From Ilex aquifolium (Eukaryota; Streptophyta; Magnoliopsida; Aquifoliales; Aquifoliaceae), in the NCBI GenBank assembly GCA_951799425.1, contig OX637402.1:12501-76500 (forward strand): a stretch of 64,000 bases of DNA, read 5' to 3'. Positions 30,733-41,235 of this stretch are shown in pieces; the first letter of the stretch is position 1, and each line of letters starts with the position of its first letter. The notes below the pieces were generated by a model. That model was not told the origin of the DNA, ran no database searches, and worked only from the letters and a program-made list of their open reading frames with translations. Both the position numbers and the translations under genes were made by a program.

Positions 30733-32768
30733 TATGAGCCATTTTTGCTTTGTTTCGATGTATATAGTAGTTAGATTTCTTTTAACTGTTATATTTTTCT
30801 TTTCTTGATGTTGTAGTGTAGAAGTTGTTTACCTCTCCCTAATTTGGACTCATTTCATTTTGAGCATCATCATAGACAAACTCATTCAATATCATGTTTT
30901 AGTCTAAGTTGGGGGGGTGTAAACAAGCTTTTTGTGTTTTATTAATGTACATAGAAAAAAAAAAGGGGGTATCTCATTTCCCAATTTACTTTCGTTTTTC
31001 TCATTTGCATGATTTCTTGTGCATTTAGGACAATGCATAGTTTAAGTAGGGGGGTGAGGTGCACCATTCACATGTTCCACCACTTTGTGTATAGAATAAG
31101 TTGGAAATGTGAAAATTTTGAAAAATTTTGGACAATTTTTGTGAAAAATAGTCAATATTGAACTATATTCCTCTATCCTAATTGTTATGGGATTTGTGAA
31201 TTGCTTGATCTTCATTTTGAACTTTGAATACATGAGCATATTATAGAAGTTTATCCTATGCTTGAGTATCACATATGTGTTTTCTTTCAAACTCAACCAT
31301 TGTGCACCTTGAATGTGTAATTTGGGTAATTTACGGATTGAGTTCACATTTTAGTGTTTGACATGAATAGTGGAGATGAGTAAGAACCCATGTGAGCTTT
31401 AGTGCCAATTCTTGTTGGAGGGAACTTACATGTACTCAAGGAACAATTTTTCAAATTTCACCTTTGTTCAATAATCTCATTATGCTTGTTTTGGTTAGGT
31501 GCATTTGTGTAGTTGATTGCCTTTGTCTTGAAATGCAATGTGCTCTCCCATGCCTATCTAGAAATGATCTTAGGCCATTTTGGAATGCTTTGAGCATAAG
31601 CCTTTTTCTTGTGAAATTTATCCCTAGTGCCATGATTGAGCCTTAATTGAATTCATTTCTATGCCACACATTGAACCAAGCCAAAGAAAATAAGAAATAC
31701 CTACCTTACCTTGGTTGTTCCTAAAACAAAAATGAGTGATTGCAAAAGAAGGAAGTATGGTGTGGAAACTCAAGCAAAAAAGGGTGAATGATGTTAGAAC
31801 GCATAGAGTTCAATTAAAAAAAAAATTGATAATCCAAGAAAAGGAAGAAAAGGGGTGAGAAAAAGAAAAGAAAGAGAAAAAGAAAAGGAAAAAATGTAAA
31901 GGAAAAGAAAGAAAAGAAACAAAGGATGTGGTGATAGTGTGAAAATCAAAATCCCATGAAAGGGAAGTGTTTTTCTAAGATTAATGTCTCTCACTCGGAA
32001 CAACCCTCTTTGTTATCCTATATCCTTCGTTTCCCTTACCACAACATCACCCCAAGGCCCCATTATAACCCATGAAAGTCCTAAAAGATCTAGAGAAGAA
32101 TGGGGGATGCATACTTTTAAAGAAAAAGAGAAGTTAATTTTACTATCTAATGCCCTAGCATTCCTTTCATGAGATTATGCCAAGGTTGTTTCATTTGTAT
32201 ACATGTGCTTCATTTTTGGATTATATGTGAGCATTTTGGTTTGTGAATAAGATTTTATCTCACATATACACATGGAGTGCATGCTAGGATAATCATTGAG
32301 TTATTCATTATTGAGAGAAACCCTTGGTGAGTTTTTGCATCAAAGCTTAATTTGGATAGCCATGTGAATGTGAATTACGTTGAGTAAATGCTTAAATTAC
32401 ATGTTCATTCCACACACACACGAGTTTTGAAAGGAAATGTATAGGTGAATACTCTAGAATAGCATTTAAAGCTATAATGTGTTGCATGTGTTTTTAGTTA
32501 GGATGTTTTGAACATAGCTTTTTATTGAAATCTCATTGCTAGTTAAGATAGGGGAATATACTTTAAATATTGGATATTAGCAAGAAGTTTGTAGGTACCT
32601 TCACTGGAAACCTTCACGAGACAAAACTCGTCCACTAGGGATCATCTAGGGGTTTAAAGGCTTGTTGCATGTGCTAAATGCAATTGCGGAATTAGTATAG
32701 GTTTATCTTTGTTTGCTTGCTTTTACATTTTGTTTGCTAGGGACTAGCAAATCGCAAGTTGGGGGGTG
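30733..32768 (+). other. Unit 1 3' non-coding region (X type) with PPT
   Basis: No coding sequence. In order: a PPT-like AAGTTGGGGGGG (30906-30917), a GCATT/AATGC hairpin plus PPT-like AAGTAGGGGGG (31021-31057), a purine tract of about 90 bases (31836-31925), CATGAGATTATGCCA (32168-32182), hairpins at 32616-32631 (ACGAG/CTCGT) and 32665-32683 (TTGCAT/ATGCAA), the perfect hairpin TTTGCTAGGGACTAGCAAA (32733-32751) and the polypurine tract (32756-32768). X-type markers are GAGCCATTTTT, GATTGCCTTTGTC and ACCTTCACTGG. Confidence 0.7.
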
Positions 32769-34856
32769 TGATTAGCACATAACAATGACATGTATGGTGT
32801 GCTAATGTGCTTTTGTTTCACCTTTTTTGTCAATAAATGGGAGTGTTTTGGTTTTGTTTGTGGCTTGATGGAATTTTGGGTGAATGCATGTAAAATGATG
32901 TAAATGACATGATTTAAACCCCCATGGTGTTATATGAGGCTAATGGAGTGTATGGGGTAGCTTTAAGGATGGTTTTGAGGGGAAAGAAATCCAATTTTTG
33001 CTCACAGTCTGAAAACCTTCCAGAAGGTGTATGTCGGCCTTCCGGAAGGTTTTGCTAAAAACCCTGGATGCCTTGTTCACAGCTAATACCTTCCGGAAGG
33101 TTTTGTCCACTGGAATGAACCTTCCGGAAGATTTTAGCTACTGGAGTAAAACCTTCCGGAAGGTCTTGTCTACTGGAATGGACCTTCCGGAAGGTTTTGC
33201 CTTGGGTTTCTTTTTGACTGCCAAAATCTTCCGGAAGACTTGTCTACCGGAATGGACCTTCCGGAAGGTTTTGCCTTGGGTTTCTTTTTGACTGCCAAAA
33301 TCTTCCGGAAGGTTTTGTTTTCTGGAATGAACCTTCCGGAAGGTTTTGGCTACTGGAATGAACCTTCCGGAAGATTTTTGCTACTGATGTCGACCTTCCG
33401 GAAGTTCTTGCATTTGATTCTTTTCATTTAACTGTTCTTTCAGCGACCTTCCGGTAGGTGTATGTCGACCTTCCGGAAGGTTTTTGCACTTTTCTCCAGA
33501 CAGCCTGTAACTCAACTTTGCGGCTTGGAGGGTCCCACATGCACTTCTCCTACATGCTTCCTGACATCCCTTACACATCCTGGAGCCTCCCTCACCCCTG
33601 CATTGATTTGGATGAGTCTTGATAATTAATGAAGAGAGAGAAGAAGAAGGAAGCTGGGTGGGCAGACAGCTCTGCCTCACCCCCTGTCCAGCCCATGTTG
33701 CTGCACCCCTAGTGATGGAGATCAACTCTGTAGACCTCCCTCTCTCTCCAGGCACGTTTTGGGGGGAAAACAAGAGTCTCCTTAGGGGGGTATTAATTCA
33801 TTATGGAGGGGGTTGGCTACCTAAGCTTAGGAGGAGAGATACAAAGCTCCAAGGAGGAAGATGATGAATAGTATTTTCGTTTTTGCATTTTCTTCTCCGT
33901 TTTTGTTGTAGTAAGCTTTCATACTCTTGTAATTCTTAATCCTTGCACTTTAATCTCATCTATTTCATGTTCATTTCAAGTTTAATCCTTTGTTCTAGCT
34001 TTCACCATTTATGTTTTCAAGTTCTTTAATTTTCAAGTTTTACATTTGGGTATTTGCTTCAATATGTGTATTATGTTCATGAATGTCATTTCTCTTTCAC
34101 CTTAGCTCTTTTCTTGCAATTTCTACAAGTTCAAATCTCCATTTCTCTTCCATGTCCATTTCCTTTATGCTTGTCTTGCATTTTTAATATGAGTAGCTAG
34201 GATTTAAGTTGGTTAATCCAAGGGAAAATTCCTCTTGGGAATACCATTTTCAACTCTTCTTCATTCCTCCCTTTAGAGTCAAATGGTTCGGTTTGACGGG
34301 GTTGAGAGTGGATGAGTTGGTGAGCCTTTGATATTCCGTAGGCCTAGTCACGGTTTATGCTTAGATACTCACCAATCTCGTCCCTAGCTTCCCCCGAATC
34401 AATCGTTCATTCATGCTCAATCGGAGGAAGGCTTTGAGTTGATTTGGTATTCCCATTGGAATGAACCCTTTGGATTAGCCAACACTTGCTTTCTTGTATT
34501 TTCATTTTGAACAAAACTCACCAAAACACAAATACAAGATTTTACACTTTTGCAAAATCACTTTCACAAAACTCCCTTTCCTTCCCTAAGGAGACGACCT
34601 TGGAATACTCTTCCAAGTAAAACACCGACAACGAAAGACTCCTTGCGATTGGGGAGCGCTTTTGTTCACACACACATTCTCCATTTCACATATATTTTGT
34701 TCATCCATTTCCCACCATTTGTTCGTTGTTGCCTAATCTTTTGCATTACCCCGAGGGAGAGTGACACTCCCCCATCCATATAAGCCATATACAATACACA
34801 CATTGAGGGTGAGGGTGATGTTACGAGGTTAGGAACGACGTGTTTTTAATCAATCA
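32769..34856 (+). repeat. Array LTR 2 (2088 bp)
   Basis: TGATTAGCAC..AATCAATCA. It has the 22 bp spacer and one extra 74 bp module. The palindrome block is 33016-33480, and the CCTAAGCTTAGG palindrome is near 33820. A long-range inverted repeat pairs 34211-34245 with 34446-34480. Confidence 0.95.
33016..33480. repeat. Phased CCTTCCGGAAGG palindrome block in LTR 2
   Basis: About a dozen TTCCGGAA cores plus two degenerate copies. Starts at 33089, 33120, 33152 and 33183, and again at 33301, 33332, 33363 and 33394, are 31 or 32 bp apart. Larger steps of 44 and 53 bp interrupt the series. Confidence 0.9.
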
Positions 34857-34998
34857 TTTTGGCGCCGTTGCCGGGGAAGGTAAAGCGTTGAGTTCAAAGG
34901 GTGATTTTGGGCGGCATGGTAAGTCTCGTGATTTTCATCACGGGCCAAGGTATGTCGTTTCTTTTGTAAATATTTTATTTTAGTTTGTGTTTTGTATT
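34857..34998 (+). other. Unit 2 leader with primer site
   Basis: Primer site at 34860-34877. The leader hairpin and the candidate splice sites are the same as in unit 1. Confidence 0.75.
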
Positions 34999-35958
34999 AT
35001 GTCTTATAATTTTTATGATAAGGTATCAAATGCCCAAAATTTTCAAAATATGTGTAAGATTTGTGATGAGTATGGGCATATTTCTAGTGAGTGCCCAAGA
35101 ATGGCCTCTTATTTTGAAAACGTATGCAAGATTTGTGGTGAGTATGGACACATCACTAGTGAGTGCCCAATAAATGCCCCTTATTTTGAATATGTTTGCG
35201 AGATTTGTGGTGAGAATGGACACCTCAGTAGTGAATGCCCAATAAATTATCCGGTTCAAGACTTTGCATGCGAAAACTTTTACCCCAACCATTATGCTAC
35301 ACCGAGTTACTCGAGTTATGGTTGGGAGAATGAACCTCATGATTTTTCATCCAATTTCACACCACCTAATGATTTTTGCCACTATCCAACATATAGGGAC
35401 TCAACCGAACAAGAATTGGAAAATACGTTGTACGAGTTTATTCAATCCCAAATGGAATGCAATGCCCAAATGACCCAACAACTTTCTGTAATTAGTGATC
35501 AACTTAATACATTGACTAATGCTATAATTGCTATGGATGAAGAATTACACCTTGAGCATAGTCAATGTATTGAGGATGATCACCCCATTGAAATACATAT
35601 TGAGGTTGAATCTCCCACCACTCTTGATTGTGAAAAGTTTGATGAAGTGATTATCTCACATGAGGCTAATGAGCCCAAGGTCTTTTCTCCATCTAAGAGT
35701 GGTGTTGAGATTCACATTTCTCAACTTGGGGAGGGCATTGCAATGGAGTTAAGTGAAGAAACTTTGAAAAAGAAATTGCATATTCCATTTGTTGCATTGC
35801 ATAAACTCGCATACATCTTGGTTCGGTTGAGATTTTTGAATTATTATCCCTTGTATGGTTGGATAGATTGGATAGAAAGGGCATTTATACAACACAAAAA
35901 TTTTAAAATCAAAAAAATTCATGGGCGCAAGGTCATATCCGAATTGAAGCCGGATTGA
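34999..35958 (+). CDS. Array unit 2 zinc-knuckle ORF, 319 aa
   Basis: Intact. It differs from unit 1 only at residue 258, Glu to Lys (GAG to AAG), in the basic C-terminal half. The three zinc knuckles are unchanged. Confidence 0.82.
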   Translation: MSYNFYDKVSNAQNFQNMCKICDEYGHISSECPRMASYFENVCKICGEYGHITSECPINAPYFEYVCEICGENGHLSSECPINYPVQDFACENFYPNHYATPSYSSYGWENEPHDFSSNFTPPNDFCHYPTYRDSTEQELENTLYEFIQSQMECNAQMTQQLSVISDQLNTLTNAIIAMDEELHLEHSQCIEDDHPIEIHIEVESPTTLDCEKFDEVIISHEANEPKVFSPSKSGVEIHISQLGEGIAMELSEETLKKKLHIPFVALHKLAYILVRLRFLNYYPLYGWIDWIERAFIQHKNFKIKKIHGRKVISELKPD

Positions 35959-37993
35959 TATGAGCCCTTTTTGCTTTGTTTCGATGTATATAGTAGTTAG
36001 ATTTCTTTTAACTGTTATATTTTTCTTTTCTTGATGTTGTAGTGTAGAAGTTGTTTACCTCTCCCTAATTTGGACTCATTTCATTTTGAGCATCATCATA
36101 GACAAACTCATTCAATATCATGTTTTAGTCTAAGTTGGGGGGTGTAAACAAGCTTTTTGTGTTTTATTAATGTACATAGAAAAAAAAAAGGGGGTATCTC
36201 ATTTCCCAATTTACTTTCATTTTTCTCATTTGCATGACTCCTTGTGCATTGAGGACAATGCATAGTTTAAGTTGGGGGGTGAGGTGCACCATTCACATGT
36301 TTCACCACTTTGTGTATAGAATAAGTTGGAAATGTGAAAATTTTGAAAAATTTTGGACAATTTTTGTGAAAAATAGTCAATATTGAACTATATTCCTCTA
36401 TCCTAATTGTTATGGGATTTGTGAATTGCTTGATCTTCATTTTGAACTTTGAATACATGAGCACATTATAGAAGTTTATCCTATGCTTGAGTATCACATA
36501 TGTGTTTTCTTTCAAACTCAACCATTGTGCACCTTGAATGTGTAATTTGGGTAATTTACGGATTGAGTTCACATTTTAGTGTTTGACATGAATAGTGGAG
36601 ATGAGTAAGAACCCATGTGAGCTTTAGTGCCAATTCTTGTTGGAGGGAACTTACATGTACTCAAGGAACAATTTTTCAAATTTCACCTTTGTTCAATAAT
36701 CTCATTATGCTTGTTTTGGTTAGGTGCATTTGTGTAGTTGATTGTTTGTCTTGAAATGCAATGTGCTCTCCCATACCTATCTAGAAATGATCTTAGGCCA
36801 TTTTGGAATGCTTTGAGCCTAAGCCTTTTTCTTGTGAAATTTATCCCTAGTGCCATGATTGAGCCTTAATTGAATTCATTTCTATGCCACACATTGAACC
36901 AAGACAAAGAAAATAAGAAATACCTACCTTACCTTGGTTGTTCCTAAAACAAAAATGAGTGATTGCAAAAGAAGGAAGTATGGTGTGGAAACTCAAGCAA
37001 AAAAGGGTGAATGATGTTAGAACGCATAGAGTTCAATTAAAAAAAAAAAAATGATAATCCAAGAAAAGGAAGAAAAGGGGTGAGAAGAAGAAAAGAAAGA
37101 GATTAAGAAAAGGAAAAAATGTAAAGGAAAAGAAAGAAAAGAAACAAAGGATGCGGTGATGGTGTGAAAATCAAAATCCCATGAAAGGGAAGTGTTTTTC
37201 TAAGATTAATGTCTCTCACTCGGAACAACCCTCTTTGTTATCCTATATCCTTCGTTTCCCTTACCACAACATCACCCCAAGGCCCCATTATAACCCATGA
37301 AAGTCCTAAAAGATCTAGAGAAGCATGGGGGATGCATACTTTTAAAGAAAAAGAGAAGTTAATTTTACTATCTAATGCCCTAGCATTCCTTTCATGAGAT
37401 TATGCCAAGGTTGTTTCATTTGTATACATGTGCTTCATTTTTGGATTATATGTGAGCATTTTGGTTTGTGAATAAGATTCTATCTCACATATACACATGG
37501 AGTGCATGCTAGGATAATCATTGAGTTATTCATTATTGAGAGAAACCCTTGGTGAGTTTTTGCATCAAAGCTTAATTTGGATAGCCATGTGAATGTGAAT
37601 TACGTTGAGTAAATGCTTAAATTACATGTTCATTCCACACACACACGAGTTTTGAAAGGAAATGTATAGGTGAATACTCTAGAATAGCATTTAAAGCTAT
37701 AATGTGTTGCATGTGTTTTTAGTTAGGATGTTTTGAACATAGCTTTTTATTGAAATCTCATTGCTAGTTAAGATAGGGGAATATACTTTAAATATTGGAT
37801 ATTAGCAAGAAGTTTGTAGGTACCTTAACTGGAAACCTTCACGAGACAAAACTCGTCCACTAGGGATCACCTAGGGGTTTAAAGGCTTGTTGCATGTGCT
37901 AAATGCAATTGCGGAATTAGTATAGGTTTATCTTTGTTTGCTTGCTTTTACATTTTGTTTGCTAGGGACTAGCAAATCGCAAGTTGGGGGGTG
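35959..37993 (+). other. Unit 2 3' non-coding region (Y type) with PPT
   Basis: Y-type markers: GAGCCCTTTTT after the stop, GATTGTTTGTC, AAGACAAAG and ACCTTAACTGG. The internal hairpin GCATTGAGGACAATGC (36247-36262) is perfect here, followed by AAGTTGGGGGG. Polypurine tract at 37981-37993. Confidence 0.7.
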
Positions 37994-40133
37994 TGATTAG
38001 CACATAACAATGACATGTATGGTGTGCTAATCTGCTTTTGTTTCACCTTTTTTGTCAATAAATGGGAGTGTTTTGGTTTTGTTTGTGGCTTGATGGAATT
38101 TTGGGTGAATGCATGTAAAATGATGTAAATGACATGATTTAAACCCCCATGGTGTTATATGAGGCTAATGGAGTGTATGGGGTAGCTTTAAGGATGGTTT
38201 TGAGGGGAAAGAAATCCAATTTTTGCTCACAGTCTGAAAACCTTCCGGAAGGTTTTGCTAAAAACCCTGGATGCCTTGTTCACAGCTAATACCTTCCGGA
38301 AGGTTTTGTCCACTTGAATGAACCTTCCGGAAGATTTTAGCTACTGGAGTAAAACCTTCCGGAAGGTCTTGTCTACTGGAATGGACCTTCCGGAAGGTTT
38401 TGCCTTGGGTTTCTTTTTGACTGCCAAAATCTTCCGGAAGACTTGTCTACAGGAATGGACCTTCCGGAAGGTTTTGCCTTGGGTTTCTTTTTGACTGCCA
38501 AAATCTTCCGGAAGACTTGTCTACTGGAATGGACCTTCCGGAAGGTTTTGCCTTGGGTTTCTTTTTGATTGCCAAAATCTTCCGGAAGGTTTTGTTTTCT
38601 GGAATGAACCTTCCGGAAGGTTTTGGCTACTGGAATGAACCTTCCGGAAGATTTTTGCTACTGATGTCGACCTTCCGGAAGTTCTTGCATTTGATTCTTT
38701 TCATTTAAATGTTCTATCAGCGACCTTCCGGTAGGTGTATGTCGACCTTCCGGAAGGTTTTTGCACTTTTCTCCAGACAGCCTGTAACTCAACTTTGCGG
38801 CTTGGAGGGTCCCACATGCACTTCTCCTACATGCTTCCTGACATCCCTTACACATCCTGGAGCCTCCCTCACCCCTGCATTGATTTGGATGAGTCTTGAT
38901 AATTAATGAAGAGAGAGAAGAAGAAGGAAGCTGGGTGGGCAGACAGCTCTGCCTCACCCCCTGTCCTGCCCATGTTGCTGCACCCCTAGTGATGGAGATC
39001 AACTCTGTAGACCTCCCTCTCTCTCCAGGCACGTTTTGGGGGGAAAACAAGAGTCTCCTTAGGGGGGTATTAATTCATTATGGAGGGGGTTGGCTACCTA
39101 AGCTTAGGAGGAGAGATACAAAGCTCCAAGGAGGAAGATGATGAATAGTATTTTCGTTTTTGCATTTTCTTCTCCGTTTTTGTTGTAGTAAGCTTTCATA
39201 CTCTTGTAATTCTTAATCCTTGCACTTTAATCTCATCTATTTCATGTTCATTTCAAGTTTAATCCTTTGTTCTAGCTTTCACCATTTATGTTTTCAAGTT
39301 CTTTAATTTTCAAGTTTTACATTTGGGTATTTGCTTCAATATGTGTATTATGTTCATGAATGTCATTTCTCTTTCACCTTAGCTCTTTTCTTGCAATTTC
39401 TACAAGTTCAAATCTCCATTTCTCTTCCATGTCCATTTCCTTTATGCTTGTCTTGCATTTTTAATATGAGTAGCTAGGATTTAAGTTGGTTAATCCAAGG
39501 GAAAATTCCTCTTGGGAATACCATTTTCAACTCTTCTTCATTCCTCCCTTTAGAGTCAAATGGTTCGGTTTGACGGGGTTGAGAGTGGATGAGTTGGTGA
39601 GCCTTTGATATTTCGTAGGCCTAGTCACGGTTTATGCTTAGATACTCACCAATCTCGTCCCTAGCTTCCCCCGAATCAATCGTTCATTCATGCTCAATCG
39701 GAGGAAGGCTTTGAGTTGATTTGGTATTCCCATTGGAATGAACCCTTTGGATTAGCCAACACTTGCTTTCTTGTATTTTCATTTTGAACAAAACTCACCA
39801 AAACACAAATACAAGATTTTACACTTTTGCAAAATCACTTTCACAAAACTCCCTTTCCTTCCCTAAGGAGACGACCTTGGAATACTCTTCCAAGTAAAAC
39901 ACCGACAACGAAAGACTCCTTGCGATTGGGGAGCGCTTTTGTTCACACACACATTCTCCATTTCACATATATTTTGTTCATCCATTTCCCACCATTTGTT
40001 CGTTGTTGCCTAATCTTTTGCATTACCCCGAGGGAGAGTGACACTCCCCCATCCATATAAGCCATATACAATACACACATTGAGGGTGAGGGTGATGTTA
40101 CGAGGTTAGGAACGACGTGTTTTTAATCAATCA
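37994..40133 (+). repeat. Array LTR 3 (2140 bp)
   Basis: It has two extra 74 bp modules (starting 38431 and 38505) and lacks the 22 bp spacer. Palindrome block at 38241-38757. Confidence 0.95.
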
Positions 40134-40275
40134 TTTTGGCGCCGTTGCCGGGGAAGGTAAAGCGTTGAGTTCAAAGGGTGATTTTGGGCGGCATGGTAAG
40201 TCTCGTGATTTTCATCACGGGCCAAGGTATGTCGTTTCTTTTGTAAATATTTTATTTTAGTTTGTGTTTTGTATT
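40134..40275 (+). other. Unit 3 leader with primer site
   Basis: Primer site at 40137-40154, with the same hairpin and splice-site candidates. Confidence 0.75.
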
Positions 40276-41235
40276 ATGTCTTATAATTTTTATGATAAGG
40301 TATCAAATGCCCAAAATTTTCAAAATATGTGTAAGATTTGTGATGAGTATGGGCATATTTCTAGTGAGTGCCCAAGAATGGCCTCTTATTTTGAAAACGT
40401 ATGCAAGATTTGTGGTGAGTATGGACACATCACTAGTGAGTGCCCAATAAATGCCCCTTATTTTGAATATGTTTGCGAGATTTGTGGTGAGAATGGACAC
40501 CTCAGTAGTGAATGCCCAATAAATTATCCGGTTCAAGACTTTGCATGCGAAAACTTTTACCCCAACCATTATGCTACACCGAGTTACTCGAGTTATGGTT
40601 GGGAGAATGAACCTCATGATTTTTCATCCAATTTCACACCACCTAATGATTTTTGCCACTATCCAACATATAGGGACTCAACCGAACAAGAATTGGAAAA
40701 TACGTTGTACGAGTTTATTCAATCCCAAATGGAATGCAATGCCCAAATGACCCAACAACTTTCTGTAATTAGTGATCAACTTAATACATTGACTAATGCT
40801 ATAATTGCTATGGATGAAGAATTACACCTTGAGCATAGTCAATGTATTGAGGATGATCACCCCATTGAAATACATATTGAGGTTGAATCTCCCACCACTC
40901 TTGATTGTGAAAAGTTTGATGAAGTGATTATCTCACATGAGGCTAATGAGCCCAAGGTCTTTTCTCCATCTAAGAGTGGTGTTGAGATTCACATTTCTCA
41001 ACTTGGGGAGGGCATTGCAATGGAGTTAAGTGAAGAAACTTTGAAAGAGAAATTGCATATTCCATTTGTTGCATTGCATAAACTCGCATACATCTTGGTT
41101 CGGTTGAGATTTTTGAATTATTATCCCTTGTATGGTTGGATAGATTGGATAGAAAGGGCATTTATACAACACAAAAATTTTAAAATCAAAAAAATTCATG
41201 GGCGCAAGGTCATATCCGAATTGAAGCCGGATTGA
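40276..41235 (+). CDS. Array unit 3 zinc-knuckle ORF, 319 aa
   Basis: Protein identical to that of unit 1, with all zinc-knuckle residues present. Confidence 0.82.
   Translation: MSYNFYDKVSNAQNFQNMCKICDEYGHISSECPRMASYFENVCKICGEYGHITSECPINAPYFEYVCEICGENGHLSSECPINYPVQDFACENFYPNHYATPSYSSYGWENEPHDFSSNFTPPNDFCHYPTYRDSTEQELENTLYEFIQSQMECNAQMTQQLSVISDQLNTLTNAIIAMDEELHLEHSQCIEDDHPIEIHIEVESPTTLDCEKFDEVIISHEANEPKVFSPSKSGVEIHISQLGEGIAMELSEETLKEKLHIPFVALHKLAYILVRLRFLNYYPLYGWIDWIERAFIQHKNFKIKKIHGRKVISELKPD

Noticed and set aside
33016..33480. CRISPR-like array of short repeats and spacers
   Set aside because: The repeat is a 10-12 bp palindrome with variable spacers of 10-40 bp in a plant LTR, spacers recur between copies, and no cas gene is present.
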